From Cytobacillus pseudoceanisediminis (GTDB lineage: Bacteria; Bacillota; Bacilli; Bacillales; Cytobacillaceae), in contig NZ_CP097349.1 of assembly GCF_023516215.1 (NCBI RefSeq), forward strand, positions 4,056,001-4,117,500: DNA of 61,500 nucleotides, read 5' to 3'. The notes below the pieces were generated by a model. It saw nothing but the letters and a program-made list of their open reading frames with translations, was not told where the DNA came from and searched no databases. Position numbers and translations under genes: made by a program. Each line of letters opens with the position of its first letter. Positions within the stretch are counted from its first letter, which is position 1. Positions 11,082 through 21,577 of the stretch are shown piece by piece.

Positions 11082-11864
11082 CTATTTTTTTATGGTTTCC
11101 ATATTTCGTTTATAAATAATCTGCAAACCCTTTAAAGTTAAAAATGGATCCACGACATCAATGATATCCGATTCCTGCGCAATTAAACCTGCGAGACCCC
11201 CAGTGGCAATGACAGTAGGTTTTTGCGATGCCTGATCTTTCATTCTTTTTACTATACCTTCAACCTGGCCAACATAACCGTATAAAATCCCAGCCTGCAT
11301 GGCAGATACAGTATTCTTCCCGACAATATGATCAGGACGGGCAATTTCTATTCTTGGAAGCTTGGCGGCACGTGAGTAAAGAGCCTCGGTCGAGATTCCA
11401 ATTCCCGGGGCAATTGCGCCACCCATATATTGCTTATTTTCATTGATATAGCAATAGGTAGTGGCTGTTCCAAAATCGACAATGACTAACGGGCTTCCAT
11501 ATTCATGAATGGCTGCTATTGCATTGACGATGCGGTCTGCACCTACTTCTCTCGGATTTTCATATTTGATGTTTAAGCCTGTTTTGATTCCAGGACCCAC
11601 GACAAGGGGCTTAACATGGAAGTATTTCTGGCACATTCTTTCAAGCGAAAACATGATTGGAGGCACTACAGAGGAAATGATAATGCCATCTATATCTGAA
11701 AAGGAAAGATTCACATGCTCAAACAGAGACTTCACAATCATTCCGTATTCATCTTCTGTTTTATTCCGGTTGGTTTCAATTCGCCAATGATGCTTTAATT
11801 CATCTTGATCATAGACACCCAGAACGATATTCGTATTTCCTACGTCGAAAACAAAGATCAACAT
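11082..11864 (-). CDS. coaX: Type III pantothenate kinase
   Basis: First enzyme of coenzyme A synthesis (pantothenate to 4'-phosphopantothenate), ASKHA fold. The 260-residue protein has the phosphate loop [13 protein letters not shown] near residue 7, GADRIVNA in the middle, and DFGTATT as second phosphate motif. The exact start is uncertain between ATG 11864 and a TTG one codon later; GGTGAG lies immediately upstream. It is downstream of ftsH, but a 370-nt gap with a repeat separates them, so it may have its own promoter. Confidence 0.95.
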   Translation of the reverse strand: MLIFVFDVGNTNIVLGVYDQDELKHHWRIETNRNKTEDEYGMIVKSLFEHVNLSFSDIDGIIISSVVPPIMFSLERMCQKYFHVKPLVVGPGIKTGLNIKYENPREVGADRIVNAIAAIHEYGSPLVIVDFGTATTYCYINENKQYMGGAIAPGIGISTEALYSRAAKLPRIEIARPDHIVGKNTVSAMQAGILYGYVGQVEGIVKRMKDQASQKPTVIATGGLAGLIAQESDIIDVVDPFLTLKGLQIIYKRNMETIKK

Positions 11865-11934
11865 TCTCACCACTTTATGATTATTGACTTTTTATCATAA
11901 ATTGTTGTTACTTATATTTTGCCCGTTGAATTCA

Positions 11935-12088
11935 GCACGGGGCACTTGCTTTTCGCGGGGAAAAATGAAGCCTTCGGGGTCTTCCACTTCTCTCCCGCAG
12001 GACATTGAGTAAGACTCCTTGAATTAGCACCGCACAAAGAAAATACGGAAGCATTTTCGAGGATCAAGCACCCTCCGCTGCAATCAAC
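11935..12088. repeat. Second intergenic repeat family (GTTGATT-ended), decayed copy
   Basis: Bounded by GTTGAATTC on the left and CAATCAAC on the right, i.e. terminal inverted repeats. Inside, CTTTTCGCGGGG, GGGGTCTTCC and CTCCCGCAGGA are spaced as in a GC-rich intergenic repeat I recognise from other Bacillus-type genomes (from memory, not searched). It occupies the coaX-ftsH gap (11865-12242); the rest (12089-12242) shows no feature I can name. Confidence 0.5.
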
Positions 12089-12242
12089 TCAGCAAATTAA
12101 AATAAGTTTGCAGTTGAGAGCAACAACCTTTACGAAAATAGCCTTATCTGATATTTTTTTTACACTGAAAACATCATATCACAACTGTTATTGTTTCGTG
12201 TAATCGGAAATTCCAACCGGTCTGGCAATTGATATTTTTCCC

Positions 12243-12270
12243 GCAAAAAAAGCGCCCCTAGAGGCGCTTT
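12243..12270 (-). terminator. Rho-independent terminator after ftsH
   Basis: Minus-strand AAAAGCGCCTCTAGGGGCGC hairpin followed by T7. Confidence 0.9.
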
Positions 12271-12273
12271 TGG

Positions 12274-14264
12274 TTATTTGTCTTTGCGTTCTTCGTCGAT
12301 AGCAGGAGGCACGTCAGCTTCTGCAGGGCTTGAGCCTTCCCTTGTTTCAGGAATTTCGCCTGTTTCAGCAGGATCTTCTTTCTTGATGCTGATGTTCACT
12401 TTCACATCTTCATCAGTTGAAATAGAAGTCACTGAACGGTCAGGCAGTCTGCCATGATCTGATAAATGCTTGATTTGTTCCGCATCAAGCGTTTCGACTT
12501 CAAGCAATGTATTTGCAATCAGATTTAGCTTATCTCGGTTTTCTGTGAGGAGCTTTCTTGCTCTTTCATAAGATTCCTTGATAATGCGCTGGATTTCAAG
12601 ATCAATTTCATAGGCGATTGCATCTGAATAGTTTTGTTCATTATGGAAGTCACGTCCAAGGAAGACCTGGCCGCCCTGAGACTGTCCAAATTGCAATGGT
12701 CCAAGCTTATCGCTCATTCCAAATTCGGTTACCATGCGGCGGGCAATGCCTGTCGCACGCTGGAAGTCATTATGGGCACCTGTACTCACTTCGCCGAACA
12801 CGATTTCCTCTGCAACACGTCCGCCAAGCAAGCCGACAATTTTGTCGAGAAGCTCTGGTTTCGTCTGGAAGTAGCGGTCTTCTTTCGGAAGCATCACTGC
12901 GTATCCGCCAGCCTGGCCGCGCGGCACGATTGTCACTTTATGAACCATTTCAGCTTCATCAAGCACTAAACCGATGACTGTATGACCGGCTTCATGGAAA
13001 GCAACGATGTTTCTTTCCTTTTGGGAAATAACACGGCTTTTCTTAGCTGGTCCTGCAATAACGCGGTCTGTTGCTTCATCGATATCTTCCATATCGACTT
13101 TTTCTTATTGCGGCGGGCCGCTACAAGCGCTGCTTCATTCAATAGATTTTCAAGGTCTGCACCTGAAAATCCAGGTGTACGCATCGCGATGCTCTTTAAG
13201 TTAACCGACTCATCTAAAGGCTTGTTGCGGGCATGTACCTTAAGCACTGCTTCACGGCCTTTGACATCTGGGCGGTCAACTGTAATCTGTCGGTCAAAAC
13301 GTCCCGGACGCAATAATGCCGGGTCAAGGATATCCGGACGGTTTGTGGCAGCAATGATGATAATTCCTTCATTTGCTCCAAATCCATCCATTTCAACTAG
13401 AAGCTGGTTAAGGGTCTGCTCGCGTTCATCGTGTCCGCCGCCTAGGCCGGCACCACGCTGGCGCCCTACAGCATCAATTTCATCGATAAATATAATACAT
13501 GGCGCGTTCTTTTTCGCATTTTCGAATAAGTCACGGACACGGGAAGCACCCACACCTACGAACATTTCAACGAAATCAGAACCGCTTATGGAGAAGAACG
13601 GAACGCCCGCTTCACCGGCTGCCGCCCGTGCAAGCAAGGTTTTACCTGTTCCTGGAGGTCCTACAAGAAGAACCCCTTTGGGAATTCTTGCTCCCAATTC
13701 AGCAAATTTGCGCGGGTCTTTAAGGAACTCAACGACCTCAACTAGCTCCTGCTTTTCTTCATCGGCGCCTGCAACATCTTTAAAGCGCACTTTCTTTTTG
13801 CTTTCATCATAAAGCTTGGCTTTGCTTTTGCCGAAGTTCATCACACGGCTTCCTCCGCCCTGCGCCTGGTTCAGCAGGAAGAAGAATAGTATGAAGATGA
13901 TGATGAAAGGAATGATTGACGTAAAGAATGTCACCCATCCGCTTGTTTCCTTAGCCGGCATGACTTCTACATCTGAAGACTGGGCTAATTGATCCACACG
14001 GTCAAGGATATTATCATTGTTCATGATATAAGTCAGGAAGTATTTGCCCTCCTCATATCCTTCAAGCTGACCCCGTACTTCAAATACACCTCTCTCAGGC
14101 TGAAGGGAAATGGACGTAATGTCGCCGCTTTCCAAGTGATCAACAAATTTATTATAAGAGATGTGCTCCGTTGGTTCATTGTTGCCGTTAAAGAAGCTGA
14201 CAACTCCAATAATGACTAAAAATATTAATAAATAAAAGATGGTATTCCGGAAGATCCGATTCAT
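12274..14264 (-). CDS. ftsH: ATP-dependent zinc metalloprotease FtsH (frameshifted)
   Basis: Membrane-bound AAA+ protease that degrades misfolded membrane and regulatory proteins. Two membrane segments at about residues 8-24 and 112-131 flank an external domain; Walker A GPPGTGKT is at 202-209, Walker B IIFIDEID ends at 264, and the second region of homology with RPGRFDRQI follows. After a frame break at 13099-13103 (one A short in the minus-strand A-run after AAG) the protease part continues with the zinc site HEAGH. Corrected length about 663 residues; the acidic tail ends EERKDK. Start ATG has AGGAGG upstream. Monocistronic, with its own promoter and terminator. Confidence 0.96.
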
Positions 14265-14297
14265 CCCTTACCTCCTCCCACGGTAAACAAACTATAG

Positions 14298-14325
14298 TGT
14301 ATAGTATCATAGAAAATCGTGCCAA
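14298..14325 (-). promoter_or_regulatory. Candidate ftsH promoter
   Basis: Minus strand TTGGCA (14325-14320), 16-bp spacer, TATACA (14303-14298), about 35 nt before the ftsH start. Confidence 0.45.
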
Positions 14326-14407
14326 TACAAGGAATTAGACTTCTTAAAACCGGGTGATTCTTGTTTCAGTAAAGGGCTTTAATGCAAGATCAATGCTTAG
14401 GATTTCC

Positions 14408-14956
14408 TTAATCGTTGTTGCTGTATACTTCCGGCTTCAGGACTCCAATATATGGAAGATTGCGGTATTTTTCCGCGTAATCCAGGCCGTAGCCGACTAC
14501 GAATTCATCAGGAACAATAAATCCTACATAATCAGCTTTGATATCAGCCTTTCTTCCTGTTGGCTTGTCAAGCAGTGTTACAATCTTAATGCTTTTCGCT
14601 TTTCTGTAGCGGAACAGCTCAACAAGATAGCTGAGTGTCAAGCCGCTGTCGATGATATCCTCAATGATCAGAATATCTCTGCCTTCCACAGAAGTATCAA
14701 GATCTTTCAGAATTTTCACTTCTCCTGAAGAAACCATTGAATTCCCATAGCTTGAAACATCCATGAAGTCCATCTCAAGATATGTATCCACACGCTTTAA
14801 AAGGTCGCTCATAAAAGGCATTGCTCCTTTTAACACCCCAATGGCAAGCGGGAATCGGTCCTGGTATTCTTCAGTGAGTTCAGCAGCAAGGGATTTAATC
14901 TTATCCTGCAGCTCCTCTTCCGAAATCAGTACTTTTTCAATATCATTTTTCATCAT
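14408..14956 (-). CDS. hprT: Hypoxanthine phosphoribosyltransferase
   Basis: Purine salvage: hypoxanthine or guanine plus PRPP to IMP or GMP. The 182-residue type I PRTase has the PRPP-binding loop [12 protein letters not shown] near residue 97 and the flexible loop [12 protein letters not shown] near 67. It starts ATGATG (either codon possible) after GGGGG; tilS lies 20 nt upstream, giving the tilS-hprT pair that normally precedes ftsH in Bacilli. In B. subtilis HprT and TilS also act together on ftsH expression; whether that holds here is unknown. Confidence 0.96.
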   Translation of the reverse strand: MMKNDIEKVLISEEELQDKIKSLAAELTEEYQDRFPLAIGVLKGAMPFMSDLLKRVDTYLEMDFMDVSSYGNSMVSSGEVKILKDLDTSVEGRDILIIEDIIDSGLTLSYLVELFRYRKAKSIKIVTLLDKPTGRKADIKADYVGFIVPDEFVVGYGLDYAEKYRNLPYIGVLKPEVYSNND

Positions 14957-14976
14957 TTATTGTGCCCCCTAGAAGA

Positions 14977-16365
14977 TCATTGCTTTATGTATTTTAAAAT
15001 AATATAGCTGGTACAAGATTGCTGCTGCCTATCATCATGTGATTTCTTCAAACCAGGCACCCACAGGATCCTGCCTTGTGCATCTGTCACAATTGGCCAT
15101 GTTTTCCGATCATGCAGCGGTACTTTATGATCGATGAAAATGTCCTTTATCTTTCGGGACCCTTGCATTCCTTTAAGCGTCATGCGGTCTCCCTTTTCCC
15201 TAGTCCTGATAATGATTGGAAAAGAAACACTCTCCCTGTCTAATACCAGGGTATCATTGTTTAGAATTCCATCAGAACAGTCAGCATATTCAAGGATAAT
15301 CGATCCGCTGTTTGGGAGTTTAATGCATGCAGGTTCGAAGATTTCATATCGATAGGATTGTACAGGTTCCTTCGGGAATAAGAAGTGGCATTGCCGGTAG
15401 GAGCGTACAATATGTAAACCGCCTGGAAAATCTAGATTTCCCGATGGATGAGGACTTTTCATTAAGGAAAAAATGCTCTCAATATGAGATGCCGATAACG
15501 ATGCCGGCCTTTCCTTATAAAGATAGTTTAATATTAGTTGAATCCCTCTCCTTTGTAAAGGCATTGGCATTGCCTCGAAAGCATCGATATCCATACTAAT
15601 TTCCTCATTGGCCTTCTTTTTCATTACTGTATTCATTTTGTGGACCGTTAATTCCTGCAGATATGCTTCATCACTTTGCAAATCTTCACTGAATCTTTGA
15701 AAATGCTCATGCACCTGAGGGTTTTCTTTTCTCAGGAATGGGAGCACTTCCTGTCTGAATCGGTTGCGGCTGTATATGCCTTTTTCATTGCTTGGATCCC
15801 GCCGGGGGTTCAGGCGTTCCTTCAGGCAGTAGTCTTCGATTTCGGCTCTATTCAAGCACAGGAAAGGGCGGATGATAAAATAATCGCCAAATGGACGCTT
15901 GAAAGGAATTCCTGCTCTTGCGCTGCCGGTGCTTCCCCTTGTGAGCCGCATTAATATGGTTTCAACCTGGTCATCGCCATGATGTCCCAGCGCTATGTAC
16001 TCTGCCCCATATTTCTTGGCGGTTCTTTGAAAGAAGCTGTAGCGGCAATCCCTTGCAGCTGTCTGGGAACTCTTCCCGGACTTCTCCATATACTCCGGTA
16101 CATCCGCTCTTTCCATTTCAAATGGAATGGCTTTCTTTCTGCAGTAATCCTTCACAAACATGGCGTCCTGAAAAGATTCCTCGCCTCTGAACATATGATC
16201 GACATGAGCGGCGATTAGTTCTATTTGAAGCTGCTGTCTCTGGTTCCAAAAATAATGAAGCAGGGCGATTGAATCCGGTCCTCCCGATACACCGACTACT
16301 ATTTTCTTATTATTTAAATCCAATCCCTTTTTCTTAAGGAAAGCACTCACTTTCTCTTGGAGCAT
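14977..16365 (-). CDS. tilS: tRNA(Ile)-lysidine synthetase
   Basis: Converts C34 of the CAU-anticodon tRNA-Ile to lysidine, so that it reads AUA and is charged with Ile. N-terminal PP-loop ATPase with SGGPDS at residues 27-32; substrate motifs HVDHMFRG, ALGHHGDDQVETILMRL and RRDPSNEKGIYSRNRFR follow. The C-terminal domain ends with PGLKKS. 462 residues, normal for Bacilli. It is the first gene of the tilS-hprT unit; upstream 16366-16576 separates it from yabT and shows no promoter I can name with confidence. Confidence 0.95.
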   Translation of the reverse strand: MLQEKVSAFLKKKGLDLNNKKIVVGVSGGPDSIALLHYFWNQRQQLQIELIAAHVDHMFRGEESFQDAMFVKDYCRKKAIPFEMERADVPEYMEKSGKSSQTAARDCRYSFFQRTAKKYGAEYIALGHHGDDQVETILMRLTRGSTGSARAGIPFKRPFGDYFIIRPFLCLNRAEIEDYCLKERLNPRRDPSNEKGIYSRNRFRQEVLPFLRKENPQVHEHFQRFSEDLQSDEAYLQELTVHKMNTVMKKKANEEISMDIDAFEAMPMPLQRRGIQLILNYLYKERPASLSASHIESIFSLMKSPHPSGNLDFPGGLHIVRSYRQCHFLFPKEPVQSYRYEIFEPACIKLPNSGSIILEYADCSDGILNNDTLVLDRESVSFPIIIRTREKGDRMTLKGMQGSRKIKDIFIDHKVPLHDRKTWPIVTDAQGRILWVPGLKKSHDDRQQQSCTSYIILKYIKQ

Positions 16366-16576
16366 AGGCTTCTTCCTTATCCGATAGAAATATATTTATC
16401 GCTGACAATCAGAGAAAAAATCATCCTCTATTATTGAAGTTTCACTTTATACTACCCCTGCAAAGGGCAGCGTAATCCTTCATATAGAAAAGCATATCAT
16501 TTTTAAAGGGTAAATATCAAAAGGGATTAAGCTTACTATACGAATCAGGGAGAAGAAAGTTTCATTTTTCTCAAAT

Positions 16577-17557
16577 TTAAAGCAGCTGCCCATAAATATA
16601 TAAGAAATAAAGAAGCGTCACGATAAGGGTAATCAGCAGAGTTTCAAAGATGCTCCCTTTCTGTTTTTTCTGCCTGTACACTTGCCTGCTGGCAGGCTGA
16701 GGACGGGCTTTTTGTCCGGCGTTCCTGTTTCCCGTGCTCCTTTGCACAGGATTTGAACGAGTGAGCTGGAGCATATCATTTCTCATTTCACCAGCCGAGC
16801 TATAGTGGCCTTGCAGGGCATTTAGAATAACATCTTCGTATTTCAGCAGCTCTTTCTTTTGGCGGACCATCATTTTGAGCTGTTTGAAGTCACCGGTTGT
16901 CTTGGCAAACCTTTTTGGGTATGCCGTATTGATTATAATCATGGCTGCAGCAAAGAGATCGTAGGCCGGGTCAGCCTTTCTGGTCCCCAATCCCCAATAG
17001 CCGCGATCATAAAACTCGGTAAATTCTTTTATCGCCCTGCCTTGAATGGTGGTTCCACCCACATCTATGGTGCGTATTTTTGAAGGAGGGCCTGTTACGA
17101 TCAAATTATCCGGCTTTAAATCACCGAAAACCCAGCCCGCTTTATGCAAGGAATCAAGATCGTTCAGCAGCTGTACGATTAAAACACCGGTCCAGGATGA
17201 TCCTTTTTGCTGGATAAATGTCAGTAAATCAGGGCCCTGTATATATTCCATTACATAGAACGAAACCTTTCCGCTTCTCCTATCCCAATCATCCACATCA
17301 AGCAAAGAAGGCCCGAGGGCAGAGCCTTGGACCTTTGCAAAGGATTTAAGGACGTTCACTTCAGACGTGATGGACATCCCGTTATCACTCATTTTCAAAG
17401 CAACCTGCTGATTTTGGTTTTTAGCGAGATAAACAATCCCATTCGCACCATACCCTAATTCCTTTATAATGGTATATCGGTTTCGGTGCCACTTTCCTTC
17501 AATTACAGTACCAGGGTTTACTTTACACTGACTCTTCAAAGAATGATTCATCATCAC
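16577..17557 (-). CDS. yabT: Membrane-anchored Hanks-type Ser/Thr kinase, YabT-like
   Basis: 326-residue protein kinase: glycine-rich loop GYGANGIVYLAK at about 35-46, VALKM lysine, catalytic loop GDLKPDNLIV (the HRD histidine-arginine is replaced by FGD), metal-binding DVGG instead of DFG, then a basic linker (TGNRNAGQKARPQPASRQ) and one C-terminal membrane segment (IFETLLITLIVTLLYFLYIY). There is no extracellular PASTA domain. B. subtilis YabT is a DNA-activated sporulation kinase that phosphorylates RecA; the basic linker fits DNA binding. Its 5' end overlaps yabS by 35 nt, so the pair is co-expressed. Confidence 0.9.
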   Translation of the reverse strand: MMMNHSLKSQCKVNPGTVIEGKWHRNRYTIIKELGYGANGIVYLAKNQNQQVALKMSDNGMSITSEVNVLKSFAKVQGSALGPSLLDVDDWDRRSGKVSFYVMEYIQGPDLLTFIQQKGSSWTGVLIVQLLNDLDSLHKAGWVFGDLKPDNLIVTGPPSKIRTIDVGGTTIQGRAIKEFTEFYDRGYWGLGTRKADPAYDLFAAAMIIINTAYPKRFAKTTGDFKQLKMMVRQKKELLKYEDVILNALQGHYSSAGEMRNDMLQLTRSNPVQRSTGNRNAGQKARPQPASRQVYRQKKQKGSIFETLLITLIVTLLYFLYIYGQLL

Positions 17558-18260
17558 GGGAAAGCAAACTCCTTAATGAACGTTTTTTCTTGAAATGGTT
17601 TAAGGCCTCTTGAATAGCCGGACCTGTAGGCGTAATCCCTCCTGTTGTCAATTTCGAGAAAATGCTGGTCAGCGATTCAAGATTCGGCGTCCAATCCAGC
17701 AGTTTTTCGACATCTTTCTTTTTCCCGGGAAATACGAATACGGAAAATCGGTTATCACCAGATCGTGCATTAAGGCTTAGAGAAAGATCCAGCAAGGCTT
17801 CCTTAACGGTTGGAAGCTTATGTTTCATACTTGCACTGGTATCCACGAGAACCAGCACTTCAAGTTCGACTGTCTCACCCAGTTCATCCACAACCTCCAT
17901 CACCTCGCCGCGCTGATCAGGCGGAAGGTCCTCCATTGTTTTGGAACCGCCGAGGATCTGCTGAAGCTCCTTGTTCACAACTCCCTGAAGGGTCTGGGTC
18001 ATGGCTTTTCTCGTCACCATCTGTACCGTCTGGGACAGCTGCTGAGAGTAGACAACCTGACTGACACCGCCTCCTGACATCGCGATTCCTTCAATTTCAT
18101 TCATTCCCTGCTCATCAATGACATCCTGCTCCATGACTCCGATGACATTCACAGTTATTCCCTGCTCCTTGGCCAAGGCCGCCATGGCAACGGGATCTTC
18201 ACCCTGATTTGAACAGCCATCCGTTATCAGTAAAATTTGCTTCAATGTTCCTGTTTTCAT
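17523..18260 (-). CDS. yabS: VWA-domain protein, YabS-like
   Basis: 245-residue cytoplasmic protein that looks like two von Willebrand A units: ILLITDGCSNQG near residue 12 and a proper MIDAS start LVLVDTSASM near 135, with TGGITPTG later for the remaining metal ligands. ATG 18260 follows GGAGGGGAG. It lies between spoIIE and yabT as in B. subtilis, where the gene is expressed during sporulation. Role unknown; a scaffold or partner for the YabT kinase is only inferred from the overlap and conserved pairing. Confidence 0.85.
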   Translation of the reverse strand: MKTGTLKQILLITDGCSNQGEDPVAMAALAKEQGITVNVIGVMEQDVIDEQGMNEIEGIAMSGGGVSQVVYSQQLSQTVQMVTRKAMTQTLQGVVNKELQQILGGSKTMEDLPPDQRGEVMEVVDELGETVELEVLVLVDTSASMKHKLPTVKEALLDLSLSLNARSGDNRFSVFVFPGKKKDVEKLLDWTPNLESLTSIFSKLTTGGITPTGPAIQEALNHFKKKRSLRSLLSRDDESFFEESV

Positions 18261-18321
18261 TTGAATCTCCCCTCCACATTTGAGTTGTTAGCATTTTCGA
18301 CTGAAAGGAGGGATTTATACC

Positions 18322-18480
18322 TAAGAAATGCGGAAGCACCTTGTTCACCCCCGCTAAGCATAAGACGAACCCTGCAAGAAGGTGTTCTTCCCTTCTGGAA
18401 GGGATTGGCAAGCCTTTCGTCCCTGGGAGCCGCAGCTTGATAAGCTTATGACCTCGAGGGGGCAGGTGCTGAGCTGGACA
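18322..18480 (+). repeat. Stem-loop interspersed repeat, copy D (long form)
   Basis: About 159 bp: AAATGCGGAAGCACCTTG at the left, CACCCCCGCTAAGCATAAGA inside, GACCTCGAGGGGGCAGGTGC at the right. Lies between spoIIE and yabS, 60 nt before the yabS start; covers most of this gap. Confidence 0.8.
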
Positions 18481-18530
18481 ATTATCTAATTTAGAGACTT
18501 TATTGAGTTATTTAGCAATGAGCAAATTAA

Positions 18531-21010
18531 TCAGTTGGCCTTTTGGCGCATGGCATGTACGGGAATGCTGGTCCATTTCGGAGTATTGTGTTTGACCTTT
18601 GACACAACCACCGTCATATCATCTTCAATATTCCCGGATCTTGACCTGATGACCTCTTCCATAATTAAATCGGCCACTTCTTGAGGGTCGTCCGTCTTCA
18701 ACTCGGATACCTTGCGCTTCATCCACAAATCAAAGTTCTCGACATGCTTCGGCCCTTCAAAAACGCCATCACTCATCATGATCAGCAAATCTCCGGCTTT
18801 AAGCTGCTCACTGACCACATCTACATCAAATTCCTGAATGATTCCCATCGGGAGATTGCTGGCCTGAATTTTTATTACCTTATGGCCTCTCTTTACAAAG
18901 CTTGGAGTTGATCCAATTTTCAAAAATTTCGCGTCGGCATTCTGCAGATCAATCATTGCCAAATCCAAGGTGGAGAAAATTTCGTCTGTTGTCCTTAAAG
19001 AAAGAACGGAATTGACTGATTTAATGGCGACCTGCTCTTCAATGCCCGATTGAAGAATTTTCTGCAGGAGCTGAAGTGTTTCCTGGCTTTCCGCATGAGC
19101 CCGTTCCCCATTGCCCATTCCATCACTGATGGCAATCGCAAACTTTCCGCAGCCCAGTTCGATAGTGGAATAGCTGTCCCCTGATACTAAACCGCCGTCC
19201 TTCGCAGCATGTGCAACGCCAGTTTCAACCACGAATGCCTTGGCTGACCGGAATGTGACATGGCAGTATCCATTTGGGAACGCGGCGCATTCCTCTGAAT
19301 TTACTAATATCGTTTCTCCCAAAATATCAGATAGCATTGGTGCAATTAGCTTTTCGCATTCCCCATGCCCCTGGCAATATGGGATGGTCATATCAATGTC
19401 GACATTTCCCTGCTCCAGGCTGTAAATTTCCACCTGCTCGATATGAATGCCAAACTCCTGAAGTGCTTCAAGAATCTGTTCTTCCTGCTTATGATGATTT
19501 TCCCGCTCTCGCTGGATTTCTTTCGCAAAATCCCCCATTACCTCCGAAACACCCATCAGTTGATCAGCTACCAGCCTTCTGCTTTCCTGAACCTGCTTCT
19601 TCAGCTTTTGGTTCGCCTTAAAATAAGTCAGCTCCTGCTGTACAGCTTCAGTCACTTTTTTCGATCTTGTGCAGTACTTTTCCCAATCCCTCGCAAGCTT
19701 TGGAGAAAGAGCACCTTCATTGTTGTCCACATCGTGCATAATATCCATCATATAGTCATAGGTTGTATTAAAGTTCTTTGACCAGCAATGATCTTTCTTA
19801 AAGCAGGTCTGGCATGTTTTTTCCGTTACATTGCTTAAGAAATAATCCACTTCCCTATCACCGTCTTCCTCCCATTCAGATGGCTCATTATGAGAGGAGA
19901 AGCTTTTGGAAAGGGCTTGGAAGACGCTTGAGAACTGGGCAACACGCTGTGCTGTCACATCGCGCATTTTTCTCATATAATGCTGCTGCTCAGCGGCATA
20001 TTCAGGCGTCCCCGGGATGTGCTTGGCCAATTTCATCGTTAAAGCCTGCGGAGTTAATAAAAATAAGAGAATCGCTGCGCCTGTTTCATACAGAGTTTTC
20101 ATGAGATTTCCGCTTCCTTCTCCATACATGCCCATCAGGAGTGTTGCAATCAGAAGGCCGAATGCCACACCGAACTTCCTGCCTTCTTTTAAAAGACCGC
20201 CTAATAGACCCGCGAAGGCCAGCAGACTCATATGATAAAAGCTCGATATATTCGCAAGGGAGAAGATCAGACCGGTTACCACCCCTACTGTAGAACCGAC
20301 GGTGGCTCCTGCTACAAAAGCAAAGAGCAGGACAAGATAGCGAGACATAATATGCTCGACCGAAAGATCATAGACCGTCCAGCCGATCGTTCCCGTCATG
20401 ACAGATGCCAGCATAATGATCAGGCAGACAATTTCTTCGGTTTTCAGTGATTGTCTGCGTTTATTTATCGAAAGCAGCGGCAGACCCTGCAGGAAAATCA
20501 GCGTTAGAATGAAACCAAGGCCTGATTCAATACCGGCCATCATTCCATCATATAAAGTCAGCTGGCCCTTCGTAATGAAAGCCTCCAGGAGCTTGCCTCC
20601 TAAAAGAGTGAAGAACACGAAAAAAGGCAGTGCCCTGATTTCATTATGCAGCCATTTTTTCGAGACCCGGAAGGCAAATAAAAAGATGAAGGTTATTCCA
20701 AAAGCAGATACAGCATTGGAGATGGACAATGTGGCAGCGCCTGCCATTAATCCCACTAGGGCCAGGGGCGCCTTATCCCTTCGTATGAAATAAACCGCTG
20801 CAAAAAACGGAAGGCTAAATGGGGTAAGCTTCGCCAATATCAAGGCTCTTCCAAGCAAAAAGCCAATGATCAGCAGAACATAGCCTTTTTTCAGAAAGAA
20901 ATTCTCCAACCCCGAGTGGAGTTTTTTAAGCCTTTGGCAAAATCCAGTTTCGGTTTGTTGAAGGGCACTTCCCCGATCGGCTCCATTACATTCCTTTCTA
21001 CCTTTTCCAT
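18531..21010 (-). CDS. spoIIE: Stage II sporulation protein E, PP2C phosphatase (frameshifted near N-terminus)
   Basis: Dephosphorylates SpoIIAA to activate sigma F in the forespore and helps place the polar septum with FtsZ. The true start is ATG 21010 (MEKVERNVMEPIGEVPFN); the frame is lost at the minus-strand A-run 20922-20927, one A short, after which FLKKGYVLLIIGFLLGRALI begins about ten membrane segments (to about residue 340). A central FtsZ-interaction region follows and then the PP2C domain with IAISDGMGNGERA and LLIMMSDGVFEG, which supply the metal-binding aspartates. Corrected length about 826 residues, as in B. subtilis (827). Driven by the promoter at 21047-21079. Confidence 0.95.
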
Positions 21011-21046
21011 TAAACTACACTCCCCATATTTTTATCGTTGCTGACA

Positions 21047-21112
21047 ATTATAAAATCCAGCGCTCCAGAAGTTTGTCAAAATAGCGGACAAGCCCCGGCT
21101 TTTCGTTCGACG
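21047..21112 (-). promoter_or_regulatory. spoIIE promoter with 21-bp spacer and Spo0A box
   Basis: Minus strand TTGACA (21079-21074), a 21-bp spacer, TATAAT (21052-21047), about 37 nt before the start codon. CGTCGAA at 21112-21106 is a one-mismatch Spo0A box (TGTCGAA). An over-long spacer rescued by Spo0A~P is known for B. subtilis spoIIE; the geometry here matches it exactly. The remainder of the gap, 21113-21294, shows nothing I recognise. Confidence 0.85.
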
Positions 21113-21294
21113 GTTTTCCACTATATATGGGGATAGATAACAAGATTTAAAATTGGTCTTTCTGAAGTTCCGCTTGGTTCTGACAAAAAAAGTAAACAAA
21201 CCCTTGGAACGACAGCTTTCCGCGGAAAGAGAAGCTTGGAAGAAATTGACGAAGAGGCAAGGGAAATTTACGACATATTTCTTTAAATATCTTA

Positions 21295-21323
21295 TTGACT
21301 TCCTTTTTAAAAATTTGTATTAT
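21295..21323 (+). promoter_or_regulatory. tRNA promoter
   Basis: Plus strand TTGACT, 17-bp spacer, TATTAT, ending 43 nt before the first tRNA. Confidence 0.8.
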
Positions 21324-21366
21324 AAATCTTGTGCTTCAGAGCACATCTATAAATCTATAAAAATAT

Positions 21367-21440
21367 GGCGGTGTAGCTCAGCTGGCTAGAGCGTACGGTT
21401 CATACCCGTGAGGTCGGGGGTTCGATCCCCTCCGCCGCTA
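21367..21440 (+). tRNA. tRNA-Met (CAT), elongator type
   Basis: 74 nt; acceptor stem GGCGGTG / CGCCGCT, D-arm GCTC...GAGC, anticodon loop TTCATAC (anticodon CAT), T-loop TTCGATC. The first pair is G-T, allowed. CCA is not encoded. A CAT anticodon could also mark initiator Met or the Ile tRNA modified by TilS; the D-arm sequence and lack of three consecutive G-C pairs in the anticodon stem argue against initiator. Confidence 0.85.
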
Positions 21441-21501
21441 TCTGAAATATTCGAGGTTTGAGCTTAAACCACTCAAGCTCCTCAAAATTCAATATTATCC
21501 T

Positions 21502-21573
21502 GGCCCGTTGGTCAAGCGGTTAAGACACCGCCCTTTCACGGCGGTAACACGGGTTCGAATCCCGTACGGGTCA
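21502..21573 (+). tRNA. tRNA-Glu (TTC)
   Basis: 72 nt; acceptor stem GGCCCGT / ACGGGTC, anticodon loop CTTTCAC (anticodon TTC), T-arm CGGGTTCGAATCCCG. Follows tRNA-Met by 61 nt and shares its promoter; CCA not encoded. Confidence 0.95.
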
Positions 21574-21577
21574 TTTC

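Noticed and set aside
12274..14264. Two separate genes (AAA ATPase and M41 peptidase) in place of ftsH, and likewise split pabB, mfd, purR and tatD
   Set aside because: Each pair joins into a full-length known protein with one base added to a homopolymer; halves lack their own starts and ribosome sites.
21153..21389. Plus-strand 78-codon open frame between spoIIE and the tRNAs
   Set aside because: It contains the tRNA promoter and part of tRNA-Met; no ribosome site or similarity.
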